Source: Coprinellus micaceus
Lineage: Eukaryota > Basidiomycota > Agaricomycetes > Agaricales > Psathyrellaceae
Reading direction: 5' to 3'
Assembly: GCA_951394405.1 (NCBI GenBank)
Contig: OX596341.1
Coordinates: 2,728,001 to 2,792,000, forward strand
DNA length: 64,000 nucleotides
This document shows positions 45,955 through 56,890 of the stretch, one piece after another (the stretch's first letter is position 1; the number at the start of each line of letters is the position of its first letter). Under the pieces are notes generated by a model, which saw nothing but the letters and a program-made list of their open reading frames with translations, had not been told where the DNA came from and did no database searches. The translations under genes were made by a program, and so were the position numbers.

Positions 45955-47131
45955 GATGCTCGTGCTGTGGGACCGGGTCGACCAGTTGGGTGGTTGGTTC
46001 GATGATGAGGATGAGGAGTGAACGATGATGAGGAGTGTGGATGGAAAGAGCGGCTGAGAGTTGGAGTGGCCGCCGAGGGGAGTTGGGGTCTTTTTCTGTT
46101 CCGCGATCGTGCTTCCTGCTTTGCCTTTTACCTTGTACATTGCTTTCACCCAAGTGGCATTCTCCGACGTGTCCTGCTACCTTGCTTTCAGTTACGATAC
46201 CTTTTGTTTGCGATATCCCCATAATCTGGATCCGTCTGCTTCTTCACGATGCATACATACCTTCACCTTCCCTCCCATACCCCTCCCTAAAAACGCGTTC
46301 GCTACGTATCGAGATTTGGTGCTTTCCCCGGGTCGGTACAAGTCGTTCGCAGAGGTGTTGGATGTTACGTTGTCATATCTTCCTATTTATCGAGTAGCGG
46401 TTTCTTCCTCGTTCTGAATACCACATATTCGCTGCTCAAATTTCAGTGTGATTTGAGAGAAGGTCACTGCGACAGATCCAGACTCGAGACACGTTCCCGA
46501 AAAAAGACTACGGTTTATTCAAGGAGAGAAAGGGATTGAGACCATCGATCGGACGTTTGTGAATTCACAGGTGCCTGCAGGACAGACCAATGCAAAGGAG
46601 AAGCGAAGGATGTGATGGGGGTTGAGAGAAAGAAGGGGTCCTTCCTTCATATTACGACATTCGACATTCGCCTGAAGGTCACCCTGCTCCAGCAGGTTGG
46701 CTCGCCATCGCGAAAAACTGCAAGCGCGGCCCGGGCCATCTGCGGAAGCTTTTCGGGGTAGTGCGGCCGGGCGCTTATTTCATGCGTTCACTGTTGGGCG
46801 TGCTATGCACCAGCTGTTGTTTGCGCCAGGCGAGGATAACTCCTCTGCCCTGCGCTTTAGACTACATCCCTGGACTATTGGCCGCTCGCCACACGTAGTA
46901 TCCCACATGAGGATGCGGGTCTAACATTCGTCGTCCGTCGTATGCGCTACGTAGTTTCTTCATGGGTGTGCGGCACACTAAGTACTAACTGACCTAGTCG
47001 AATTGAATCGAAAGGTATAAAAACCCTCAACCACATTCCCTCGACCCCCATCTCCAACCAAGCATTCCAAGCTCCAACTAAGCCTCCAAACCCCAGCCGA
47101 CCAAACCAACACCAACACCACCCAACCAGCA
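45955..47131. other. Duplicated noncoding block between the two genes of arm B
   Basis: About 1.2 kb holding the 3' flank of the acidic-protein gene and the promoter of the secreted repeat gene. Similarity to the other arm stays high through most of it, including stretches outside any frame. A TATA box lies at 47016-47023. Confidence 0.5.
47016..47023 (+). promoter_or_regulatory. TATA box before the secreted repeat gene, left copy
   Basis: TATAAAAA about 115 bases before the ATG at 47132. The inverted copy keeps TATAAAAA at about 60957-60950. Confidence 0.55.
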
Positions 47132-47668
47132 ATGCAACCCACCACCTCGCATCCATCACCCTCGCCATCTACACCCTTCACAGCGGCGTCTCCGCTCTTC
47201 TCCTGGCGGGAGGATCCGAGCCTCCCACCCCCGAGGGTTGATTCGAGCTCGATATACGAGTGCCTTTTACCTATCCGGCGGAGGACACCCAGCGTCTCCT
47301 CCTCCGAGGCTGCTCGCACTATCTCGCGCGCCTTCTCAAAGCGGGGTTATATGGGTACACAGATCTGGCCTTGAGGGCCAATGGCGAACGCCCTGGAGGC
47401 TACGACAGTGAGAAGTCATTGCAAGCTGCTCGCGCTATCTTCGAATTCGGGCAAGTCCCAGGTGTACCCACCGCAGGCCAAAGTCGTAGCCACCCCTCCG
47501 ACTATCCAAGTCAAGCCAGAGACGGGTCGGTGGCTTATTATGCGCGGTGCCACCGTCGACTCGGACTCGGTCGACGAGGATAAAGCGTGTCTTCTCATGG
47601 CGGGTTTGAAGGGGTACGCAGACCTGGCTTCGAGGGAGAATAGCGAACATCCAGGCCACGACATATGA
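47132..47668 (+). pseudogene. Small secreted repeat protein, left copy, frame broken
   Basis: Homologous to 60861-60254 on the other strand. The right copy starts with a signal peptide (MQPTTLFASIILAIYTL); here small deletions right after the fifth codon shift the frame, so the signal is lost. Downstream, two frames hold related units: RLLLRGCSHYLARLLKAGLY with DLALRANGERPGGYD, and KACLLMAGLKGYADLASREN with EHPGHDI. These show an internal duplication of about 100 codons, each unit with a VPGVPTAG ... VVATPPTIQV linker. No single frame or simple intron joins everything. It reads as a decaying gene, although an unannotated intron pattern cannot be excluded. Function unknown. Confidence 0.5.
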
Positions 47669-48371
47669 CGGCGAGAGGTGGGAAGTTGGCAGTGCGTGGC
47701 CACAGAGGGTGCTACGTCGATGGGAATTACTTGGAGCTTTCCAGGCGATGAGGCGTTCGGTAGATATCCCCGATGTGTGGGTGTGGGTGAGTGTGTGTGT
47801 GTTCTTCCAAGGTTAGTACAAGGCCACAACCTGCCACCAACCCCCAAGCAGCGTTTGGAAGGGAGCGGCCCCATCGGAAGACTCCCACTTACGATTGGGG
47901 ATTCTTCGGCCAAAAATAGCTTCTTGCTTGGACGCACGCGACCTCCTGTTCAAGGACATTGTAATAGAACTGTTGGGTGATTGGGTAGCTATCGACCGAA
48001 GCCGCGGTCTGGGGCGCAATAAAGGATGTACCCCGATCATCAGTTGGGCATTCGCAAGTCTCCGTGAAGCTGAACGCTGAACGGAGGCCTGAGAGACGAT
48101 CCTTCGGAACGCATGGTCGCAACTGTACTAAGGCAAGCTTCGTTCGTCATTGGAAGAAAAAATTATGGGATGAAGTGCTGGGTTCAAAGGTCACCAAACG
48201 CCGTGACCACGCCTTCCTGCACTCGCAAAATCCAAGGAAATTCAACGGACATATCGCTCTCGCAATGGCCCTCAACAAATCCTATAAAACCCACCAACAT
48301 TCACCTCTCCAACTCCAGCTCCAGCTCCAGCTCGAGTATCCAGCTTCAGAGTCTTCTTCACATCGCCCAAG
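47669..48371. other. Spacer and promoter of the proline-rich protein
   Basis: About 700 bases crossing the inner end of arm B. A TATA box (48283-48289) and a (CTCCAG)n-like leader precede the next gene. No other feature. Confidence 0.5.
48283..48289 (+). promoter_or_regulatory. TATA box of the proline-rich secreted protein
   Basis: TATAAAA 89 bases upstream of the ATG at 48372, a normal fungal spacing. Confidence 0.6.
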
Positions 48372-49373
48372 ATGAAGTTCGCCACCGTCTTCACCTCTCT
48401 CGTTGCGGTCGTCTGTGCTATGGGTGCTGTTGGCATTCCCATCAACGGTGCCACGAAGCCTCCGGTCCACCGTAGGGAAGTCGAGGAGTCATCTGAGGCT
48501 CCCCCCAAGCCCACTACGGTCCTCCCTCCTGGGCCGACTTTCGTACCTCCTCAGCCTACCTCAGTCCCTCCCAACCCCACGGTCATCCCTCCTGGGCCAA
48601 CTTTCGTCCCTCCTCCCAAGCCCACCACGGCCCTCCCTCCCGGACCGACGTTCGTCCCTCCCCCCAAGCCCACCACGGTCCTCCCTCCTGGACCGACTTT
48701 CGTACCTCCTAAGCCTACCTCCGTCCCTCCCACGCCCACGGCCCTCCCTCCTGGACCGACTTTCGTCCCTCCTAAGCCTACCTCCGTCCCTCCCACGCCC
48801 ACGGCCCTCCCTCCTGGACCGACTTTCGTCCCTCCTAAGCCTACCTCCGTCCCTCCCACGCCCACGGCCCTCCCTCCTGGACCGACTTTCGTCCCTCCTA
48901 AGCCTACCTCCGTCCCTCCCACGCCCACGGCCCTCCCTCCTGGACCGACTTTCGTCCCTCCCCCCAAGCCCACCACGGTCATCCCTCCTGGACCGACGTT
49001 CGTCCCTCCTCCCAAGCCCACTACGGTACTCCCTCCTGGACCGACTTTCGTCCCTCCTAAGCCAACCTCCGTCCCTCCTACCACAGTCCTCCCTCCTGGA
49101 CCGACTTTCGTCCCTCCCAAGCCAACCGTCCTTCCCCCCAAGCCAACCGTCATCCCCCCTGGACCAACTTTCGTCCCTCCTCCCAAGCCCACTACGGTAC
49201 TCCCTCCTGGACCGACTTTCGTACCTCCTAAGCCTACCTCCGTCCCTCCCACACCCACGGTTATCCCTCCTGGACCGACTTTCGTCCCTCCCACGCCCAC
49301 GGTCCTCCCTCCTGGGCCCACCTTCGTCCCTCCTCCCAAGCCCACCGAGCCCGTCCACGACGACCTCGACTAG
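48372..49373 (+). CDS. Secreted proline-rich tandem-repeat protein
   Basis: Single-exon gene of 333 residues. Residues 1-21 are a clear signal peptide (MKFATVFTSLVAVVCAMGAVG). A dibasic HRRE at about residue 34 could be a Kex2 cut site. From about residue 46 to 326 the chain is a repeat built on PPGPTFVPP, which occurs 15 times. Spacers alternate between KPTSVPPTPTAL and PKPTTVL/I; four central units of 21 residues are nearly identical at DNA level. The tail is acidic (EPVHDDLD). There is no cysteine after the signal region and no GPI-type hydrophobic end. The composition recalls extensins and hydroxyproline-rich wall proteins, so an extended wall or matrix polypeptide with heavy O-glycosylation is plausible. 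No function can be assigned. All three forward frames and one reverse frame stay open because of the repeats; the signal peptide identifies this frame. Confidence 0.85.
   Translation: MKFATVFTSLVAVVCAMGAVGIPINGATKPPVHRREVEESSEAPPKPTTVLPPGPTFVPPQPTSVPPNPTVIPPGPTFVPPPKPTTALPPGPTFVPPPKPTTVLPPGPTFVPPKPTSVPPTPTALPPGPTFVPPKPTSVPPTPTALPPGPTFVPPKPTSVPPTPTALPPGPTFVPPKPTSVPPTPTALPPGPTFVPPPKPTTVIPPGPTFVPPPKPTTVLPPGPTFVPPKPTSVPPTTVLPPGPTFVPPKPTVLPPKPTVIPPGPTFVPPPKPTTVLPPGPTFVPPKPTSVPPTPTVIPPGPTFVPPTPTVLPPGPTFVPPPKPTEPVHDDLD
48520..49345 (+). repeat. Coding tandem repeat, 48-63 base units
   Basis: Array inside the proline-rich gene, fifteen related units. The four units between about 48688 and 48955 are almost identical 63-mers, a sign of recent unequal exchange. 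Confidence 0.85.
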
Positions 49374-49951
49374 AGGATGATGTCCCGTCATCTCGTGAAT
49401 GACTTGCGAAGGTACGGACGCTCTCGCCTCCACCCTTCCTTTCGTGGATACGATTCTGACGAGAGCTTCCTCTTCCTTCAGCTACGACTCCGTGAAAGTC
49501 AAAGGATGTCCACGATCTGAACCCCTCTTTCTCGTTCTGGGGTTCTCCCTTGGTTAGGGGATGTCGATGCAGGGAAGCTGGAAAGAAAACACATACTCAT
49601 TACCTGACTGTACCTTGCTTGTAAAAACTACCTCCGGTGTAAAACCAAATGCATATCTTCAGCGTAGAACGCTGACCGTTGACCTCTTTTCACCTTGAAC
49701 AAAATTGGTCGCTGTTCTGACTTGGTACGAGGATACAACAGCCCGAGGGTTCTAGAACAAAGATGGAGACCGCGTTAGCCTCGACGTTTCGGGTCGACAC
49801 GAAGGGAAGGGGCGCCCGGTCGCCTCTTAGACGCACTACACATACAGCTCGCCCACACTAGGTGGTAGACCTAGCAAGAGGTTAGAACGTCGTAGGTCGT
49901 AGTCTGTCGCAGAACCTCAAGACTAACCTCGTCCTGCTCGACCCTAGAGAA
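49374..49951. other. Intergenic, 3' of the proline-rich gene
   Basis: About 580 bases. No gene, RNA or repeat supported. Confidence 0.45.
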
Positions 49952-50209
49952 ATGAAGGCCAACAACTCCAAACTCACCTCTCTTGTCGCAGTGGTTACTG
50001 CAAGCACCCTAACTGGAATCAACAGTGGTGCGAACGTCCTTCCCTCGGGAGGAACCCACTCCTCGAACGTCAGTGAGGTCCACGCAGGGGCTCCCCCGCC
50101 TCTCGCTAACCCTCATCCCAACTCTTCTCTACATACCTTTCTGCCAAAGAACATGGGGAAGGCCGACCAGAGAAAGGGGACCAAGGCGGGCTTTATCGCG
50201 TTGGTGTAG
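49952..50209 (+). CDS. Small secreted peptide candidate
   Basis: Single frame of 85 codons with a probable signal sequence (MKANNSKLTSLVAVVTASTL). The stretch LTSLVAVV also appears as FTSLVAVV in the proline-rich protein 1.6 kb upstream, on the same strand. The rest is Ser/Asn/Pro-rich (APPPLANPHPNSSLHTFLPK) with no cysteines and no repeats. It may be a degenerate or shortened relative of the upstream gene, or chance. Codon use cannot be judged over this length. Confidence 0.35.
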   Translation: MKANNSKLTSLVAVVTASTLTGINSGANVLPSGGTHSSNVSEVHAGAPPPLANPHPNSSLHTFLPKNMGKADQRKGTKAGFIALV

Positions 50210-50914
50210 GCCATCGTCACGTCCCATCCGTGATACATAGGCAACCCTCCCTGCGACTCTCTCTCAGTAGAGATACTAGGAGTGCACTTTTGCTGTACAT
50301 AGTATTCAGACGAGTCGGCTTCCACGACACGCGTACAAGGGGGAGGCGAGCACCGTCTGAGTCGAGAGCTCCTCGATGGGGGGATGTGTGCACTGAGTAG
50401 AGACCTTGGTCTGCATGAGATGAAAGTAAGAGTGAGAATTCAAGTTGAGAGCCGCGTCGCTGACTCGCGCACAAACCCGTCCATGGACCGTGGGTCCAGC
50501 AGAATCGTGCCGGCGATCAAAGGGCTGGCCCAGCGCTAATCACCTCAGTCCCCAACTCCACTCCATGCATCCTCGAATCAACCGAGAGTTCAAAGTTCAC
50601 CGAAAACCTAGTAGGCAACTAATGCGAAGGGGCACGATACCATGGGTTGGTCGTATACGTATGAGTGAGTGAGTAATATCAGGAATGTCAGGAATGCCAG
50701 GTCAGGTACTATGGTAGAGGTATGTAAGTAGGTATACAGCAAGGGTTCAACTTCAAAAGTCAAGTTCCATCGTTCAGGCAGGCGCCCCCATTAAATCCGC
50801 ATCCACATCCACATCCTCATCTATCTATATCTCCTTCGCGCGTCTCTCCGCTCCGGGTGCGCCTAGTAACTGGGCCTGCAGGCAAGGACAGGTAGGGTAA
50901 AGAGCAAAGGTCAT
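50210..50914. other. Intergenic, 3' of the GH79 gene
   Basis: About 700 bases with no supported gene. A short ATCCACATCCACATCC direct repeat occurs near 50803-50818. Confidence 0.4.
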
Positions 50915-53900
50915 CTACGACCTCACAACAGCCCACGCCCCCACAACCGCGCTCACAAGAATCGCCACAATGCCCACAACCGCGCCCCTCTCCGCACCGC
51001 TCACGCTGCCCCTCGACGTGCTCCCAAGGTTCTGGCGCTCCTTCCCTGCGTGGCCGTTCGAGGTCGCGAGGACCTCCGGGGGTACCGTAGCCGTGTTATG
51101 TCCCTTCGTCCTTGCAGTCGTCGCGAAAGTCGCAGTAGCCTGGCCAAGGAGCTCCAACTGTACATACAAGGCAAACGTCAGCAAGGGTGTTCGTGTATTC
51201 TATGAGGCAGAGGGCGACTTGGAGAACTTACGCTCTGAGAATCACTACTACTCCCATCCATAAACACCAACGCAAAGCTCGGCGCGCGGAGGGGGATCCC
51301 ACACACGTTGTTCGTAACGTCGCAGTTCACAGTCGTCACGTTCAGGTCGCCCTTGAGCCGGCCGTCGGCTTCGAAGTTGTTGCCAAATGTCTGGTGAAGT
51401 GGGGGTTGTTAGCGAGGAGTCGTTCGTGGGTTCTCTCTCTCTCTCTCTTTTCACTCGAAGGTCTCCGGGTCTCCGGGTCTCTCGCTCGCACTCTCCACGT
51501 TGGAGGAGAGGCCAGCCGTGGGACCAAGAAAGGAGAGAGAATGACAGTGGAAGAGAACGAGAATGAATGAAGAGAAACGCACCTGCCCAGCCCACGTCAT
51601 ATCCCGCTTACTCGCCACACTCTCCGCCGCAAAGTACTTGACCTTCACGCTCGCGGGTACACCGCCCGTCACAGTCAAAGCGACCAAGAGATCATTCGCA
51701 CCTGCATTCCCATCCATCGTTAGCATCCATCCATCCATCCATCCATCCATCCATTCATTCATTCATTCAACACCACCTTTCCGTCTCCCCGCTCTCCTTT
51801 CTCAGACAGGGAGGGAAAGGAAGCGGAGAGAAGAGAATGGGAGAAGAGGAGGGGAGGGAAAAGACACGCACCACTCCGATCATCCACATAATTAAACAAC
51901 GCAAACTTGCTCAACGTATCCCCCTCGTAGATCGCATACGCAGGCGTCAACGGGCTCTCCACGTGCAGGTCGACGATCCGTGATTCTTGCTTTCCAAAGG
52001 CCTATCCTCGCTCGATTAGTACGTGATACTCGGTTGTAGAAAGCGAGGGTGGGTAGGCGTAGAAAAAGAGTATAGGAGAGGGGGTGGGGGTGGGGGTGGA
52101 AGAGGGGACGAAGAAAGAGAAAAGTACGCACCTCAGCCATGATCATCGCAGAATAAAACACAGACCCAACAGTCCACTCGTTAAACGCAGACTGGTTGGT
52201 CGGGGGCGCTATATACGTTCAACCTCGTCAGCTCGCTTGTCCTTCCATTCCCAGTCTCTCCTCCATCTTCCAAGAGAAAAAAGCCCTCCCCTCCATCTCC
52301 ACCTTCCAAGAGAACAGCTCTCTCCTCCACCTCCGTCTTTCAACACAGGGGGCTCTACCTCCATCTCCCAAGAGAAAGGCAAGGATTTCACCGAAATCCA
52401 CCGAAATCCACACCTCCCCCTCCCAAAAAAACAAGAGAAAAACCACTCACAGATCCACGGATTATAAAAAACGTTCTGCCCACCCACATGCAACAGCGCA
52501 TTCGAAAAGTTGCTATACGCCATCTGCATCCCATAGTCCAAGATCCACATCGCGGCGCCAAAGGACTGCGAGACGCCCGCGAAGCCGCCGCAGCTGGTTT
52601 CGTTGGTGCGTTAGTATTGTGTGGAGTTAAAGTAAAGGCAGGATTGGAAGAGAAAGGAGAGGAGAGAGGAACGTACGAGGCCGTGTTGGTTTCGAACATT
52701 ATGAAGGGGAGGTTGGCCTGGGGGGAGGGGGGCGTTAGTATTTTGTTTATTCCGAACGAAGGTTAGGGTGAAATGAACGAAAAGGAAGGTTCGCCTCAGG
52801 AAACACAGAGAAAACAAACGCAAGGAACGAACGAACATAAGGAAAGAAGAAACAAGACACACCTGCTGCGCCAACGCACTCGTCGCCAAATAATCACTCA
52901 ACAACTCCACATGCGTCGTATGCGTCAAGTAGTTGGGAAAGACGTCTTGCGGGATACGCTCCGTCCCCGTACCGAAATTCACGAAACAGTTGTTGTCGAG
53001 GTACCTGTGTGTTCATCGTCAGCACTTTATCCTCATCTTCCTTCCTTATCTTGCATCTTTCAATACACAAGCCCAATATACAGTCGAGCTCGAGTTCTCC
53101 CAGCGCTCCCGCCCGCGCAGTGGGCAAAGCGGCAAAGGCGAAGAAGGCCGGTCCAACCCCAGACAATAGGCGTTCGACATTCGGGGGACGTTGCCCTCGT
53201 CTCTATCCCCTTCAACGGAGGTCGAGATCCTCGGCCTCTCCAACCCAACCCAACCCAAATCCCCAAAAGAGAAACATAGAAAGGGACGTACCGTTCAACA
53301 GTAAGCGCATACAACCGACTCGCGAACCGGTCGATGAAGCCCGTGCTCCAGATATTGTCCAGCGCCCAGTCGGGGTTCGAGTGGGACACGGAGGGGGCGA
53401 CGAATTTGTTCTGTTTCCGGGAGGAGGGTTCGTTGGTGAGGGGGTGAGCGGGAGAGGTGAGAGAGGTGGTGAGAGAGGTAGGCGAGAGAGGTGAGAGGCG
53501 AGAGGCGAGAAGTGAGTGCGGATTGGGTGAGCCAGCGGGTTTGGGTTGGCGAGTGTGAGTGTGAGTGTGAGAAGAAGAGAGCGATGTGAGAAGACGAAAC
53601 CGAAGAACACGAGAAAGAAACGCACCTTAACACCAATCCGCGCATTAGCGTCCACAGTCTGGAAGAGGCTGTCCAGCTCGAGGTTGTAGTCCTCCGGGAG
53701 GTAGGGCGGGGTTCGTTTTTGGTGTCTGTTTTGCCCATTACATTAGCATCTGTATCTCTCTCTCCTTCCTTCCTCCCCCCATCCCCACTCGCCCCCCCCT
53801 CGGAGGGGGCCGTAGTCTCCCCCCCCCCCCTCCATCTCTCCTCAAAACCCCGATGAAAGGAAGAGAACAAGACTCACGGCCCATACAAATCCGGCTCGTT

Positions 53901-55331
53901 CCCCGCCTGCAGGGCAACGAGGTTGTCGCCGAGGATCTCCTGCCCGTGCTCGGCGATCTCGAGGTGGAAGGTCGAGGTGTCGTTGAAGGGGAGGCCTATA
54001 GGGTGAGTGGGGCGGGGGTTAGTACGGGTGGAAGAGTAAGAGGAAGGTGGGAGGGAGAGTAAGAGGAAGGTGGGAGGGGAGGGAAAGAGAGGGGAGGGGA
54101 AGAAGAGTGGAGGAAAGCAAAATGAAAAGAACGCGAGACTGGCGCCTCGCTCGTTCGTGCTTATCGCATAGCCTCACCCGGCCCCTCGCTCAGATCGAAA
54201 CGACGTGCTATCGAGACGAGGTGACGTAGGGAGGAAACGGAAATGTGGTCAAGGAAACGAAGGGGCGTAGGGCGAACTAGAAGGTAAGGTGGAGCTCGAA
54301 GGAGCTCGAAGGTAGGTAGGGAGCGAAGTAGGAAGGTAGGAAACAAGGATAGGTAGGAAACGAAGCGACGAAGGTCGAAAGATTGAAAGCATACGTAGGA
54401 ATTCGAAAGAGCCAAGTAAAGAGCCAAGTAAAGACCGAAAGAGAAGGAAAGAGAGGAAAGGCAACGCACCGAGGAACCACTTGACGGGCAGGAGGTCCGA
54501 GATGTTCGCCATCATGCGGAATAGGTCGATCGTGTAGAGCACGGCGGGTGTTTCGGTCTGTCATTGAGCGTTCGGTGGGTTAGCATCGCGTGTGGAAGGG
54601 GGTGGGATGGGAAGCGGGATGGGGTATGACAGGATATATGAACCGGGAACCAGGTCCTTGGTGCTTGGTGCACCAGCCAGAGCAAGGTCCACCAATAACG
54701 AAGGAACGAATATACATGCGAACGAGAATGAACCAAGAGAACGCACGCACCGTCTGCAAACTCCCCGAATCCTCCTTCTGCGTGATCCTCCCGTCCTCAA
54801 AGAGCCCATCATGGAACTTTGCGTACTCCTGCGTGTTTCCCCCAAGACGAACGAGGACCGACCCCGAGCGCTCGATGATATTCGCCATCAGGTTCAAAAA
54901 CGCCGGGAATATGTGCGTCCTATCCGTCCCCCATTCTCATCAGCCCAAAGATCGTCGAGTCCCAACTCAAGACACACTCACGAATTCTTCCCAATAGTCT
55001 GCGTAATAACCGACATCTCCACACTAAACCCATAAAACCCCGCGCCCCCCCTATGCGGGACACTCAGCCCCTGCACCGCCCGCGCATCCCTCGGCTGCTC
55101 AGCCAACCTGAGGTTCGGGCCCAGCGCCGGCTGGGGCGGGGCGGGGGGTGTCAGGACGGTGCCGTCGTACGCTGCTAAGGTGGCTTGGGGGAGGGAGCCG
55201 TCGGGGATGGCGGTGGTCTGGTGCGCGGCGGGGACGAGGCCGTAGGTCGTTACGGCGGTGAGGGCGAGGTGGGTTTGGGTGAGGAGGAGGAGGAGGGGGA
55301 GGAGGGAGGAGGTGAGGCGTGGGGGGCGCAT
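50915..55331 (-). CDS. GH79-family glycoside hydrolase (beta-glucuronidase type), surface-anchored
   Basis: Secreted glycosidase likely acting on glucuronic-acid-bearing glycans. The start at 55331 gives a signal peptide (MRPPRLTSSLLPLLLLLTQT). Family segments: GAGFYGFSVEMSVITQTIGKN, SGSVLVRLGGNTQEYA, LLPVKWFLG, then LVALQAGNEPDLYG (acid/base Glu in NEP) and LPFIMFETNTASCGG (nucleophile Glu). Later come MWILDYGMQMAYSNFSNALL, HVGGQNVFYNPW and TVGSVFYSAMIMAEAFGK, plus the beta-sandwich end (LFNYVD, CDVTNNVCGIPLRAP). The last exon has a Ser/Gly-rich linker and a hydrophobic C-terminus (AVVGIVAILVSAVVGAWAVV), read as a GPI signal or membrane anchor. At least twelve exons. Several introns are 100-270 bases long, low in complexity and internally repetitive, unlike the neighbours. 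Family firm, exact exon ends approximate. Confidence 0.85.
51725..51768 (+). repeat. (ATCC)n(ATTC)n microsatellite in a GH79 intron
   Basis: About seven ATCC units run into about four ATTC units. Confidence 0.9.
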
Positions 55332-56639
55332 CTTGACGACGCCGAGGGAGCCAAGAGAGAATTAGGGGTATAAAGAAAGTTAATCTTTTGGGGTGTATGA
55401 AAGAGAGGCGAGGGTCAGAGGACCACAGAGTTCGTTAGAGAGAAAGGTAAGAGTGAAGTGAAGAGTGAGAAGAGAGCCACGTCCAAGACCTTGCTTAGAA
55501 TGGAGGCATGACAGAGAGATCGTCTTGGCGCTCTGGTCCTCCTCGCACCCGTTGCTGGCTGGGCATCGCAGTTTGGTTGGCTGGGCATCGGAGCCCGGTG
55601 ATCCTTCCCCTCGGCTCGGTGATGCTCGTTTCCTTTTGGGAGGACCTACGGCCGGTTAGGTGCCAATCCGGCGTTAGGGCTCCCGGACATCGGTCTTCCC
55701 CTCCTTGACGTCACTCCACCTCTCTCTTGCTTCCTTACCTCCTCCTCCTTCTTACTACCTACGTCATGATCACCGCCTCCTTCCTCCCTACCTCCCCTAC
55801 CTCCCCTGCCCCTCCCTCCCCCTGCCCCTCCCTCCCCCTCCCCCTCCCTCCCCCTCCCCCTCCTCACCCACGACAAAGCCTTCAAGGCTCCAACAAAGGA
55901 GGGAGTGGGCGCCAATCCCAAGAAGATCGCCAAGGGATCGCCAAGGCCGGTGACAGGCTTACGAGGTTTACGGCGTGTGTGTGTGTGTTGTGCTCCGAGT
56001 CTTCGCGGGGAAGGGTAAGACCGAGCTCACCGTCGCCCACAACTCGCTTTCGCCTTTCTGCGAGTCGCGACGGTCGAGTCGCCTGTCCACGTCCACGGGC
56101 GCTCGGTAAAGTCACTGTGCGTGTGTGTGTGTGTGTGGCCGACCGAGCCCACCTGGGAGCGTGTCTGATACTCGCAACCGCATCACTGGCACACTACCAT
56201 GTAAGGGAGGACCGCAGTCTCCCCAGCTGCTCGCTCGTTCAAATCCCTGACAGGGACCCAGAGCCTGAGCTCACTGCACAATACTTACACTGGGTGTGCC
56301 TTCTCGCCGTGTCATGCACACGACTAGCATCCGCTTGCTGTGCGGGAGTGCTTCTTGAACCTCGGGACGCCTCGACATCCGCCGGTGTCTTTGTCTACAC
56401 CCCCTATGCTCCTCCGAGTCAGCCAGCCATCCCATAACGATAAGTAACCCGAAACTCCCTGGCCAGCTATAACGGCCCTCGACCAATACCAATACCACAA
56501 CTCGATCGCACCGGAGAGGGAGCCCCGGAGCCCGGCCCCCACCACACCGCGTCGCGCAGAGACTAGAGTCAAGTTCACCAAGCAGGTAGGTGTCACCGTG
56601 TCCTGTAGGCTGTCTGTCTCTTACGACGCCCGGGGTCAT
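55332..56639. other. GH79 promoter and low-complexity spacer
   Basis: The first few hundred bases must be the GH79 promoter. A C-rich tract lies at 55795-55865 and GT runs near 55975-55990 and 56117-56138. A 236-codon frame (55727-56437) is made of these tracts and is not accepted as a gene. Confidence 0.45.
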
Positions 56640-56890
56640 CCCGCTAGGGTTAGAGCGCAGATACCGAGGAGGGAGGTGGTGAGCATACCATGCGTTGGTC
56701 GAAATTTGAACGAAGCTTGGAGTGCCATGTTCGGGGCTTGAACGAAGCTTGGAGTGTGAAGTTTGTGGCTTGGTTGGACGTTGGACGTTGGTTGGAGATT
56801 ACTGATTGGAGATTAATTGGACGTTGGGGCGGATGCGTCGACGCTAGACGCTAGTGGAGATGCCGAACCCTTTGACGACTCTCGTTAGGA
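56640..56890 (+). repeat. Diverged direct repeat C, left copy
   Basis: Resembles 59625-59835 in the same orientation. Shared landmarks in order: GCAGATACCG/GCCGATACCG, GGTGAGCAT, ATGCGTT, GAACGAAGCTTGGAGTG, multiple TTGGACGTTGG, GGACGCGTCG/GGATGCGTCG and GACTCT. The left copy carries an extra GAACGAAGCTTGGAGTG unit. Confidence 0.65.

Larger units (their letters stand above)
43204..47728 (+). repeat. Inverted segmental duplication B, left arm
   Basis: Pairs with the reverse complement of 60255-64000. Shared content in the same order: acidic-protein gene, its 3' flank, a conserved noncoding block (for example GGGTAGTGCGGCCGGGCGCT at 46758-46777) and the small secreted repeat gene. The inner end is the shared GCTACGTCGATGGGAATT at 47711-47728. 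The outer end is unknown because the right arm leaves the window; the left coordinate given is the gene start. Confidence 0.85.

Noticed and set aside
48551..49433. Antisense Gly-rich frames (264 and 290 codons) and a second forward frame (325 codons) over the proline-rich gene
   Set aside because: The tandem repeat keeps several frames open. Only the 48372 frame has a signal peptide, TATA spacing and a sensible end.
55727..56437. 236-codon frame with a hydrophobic start
   Set aside because: Composed of C-rich and GT-repeat tracts, no family features, and lies in the GH79 upstream region.
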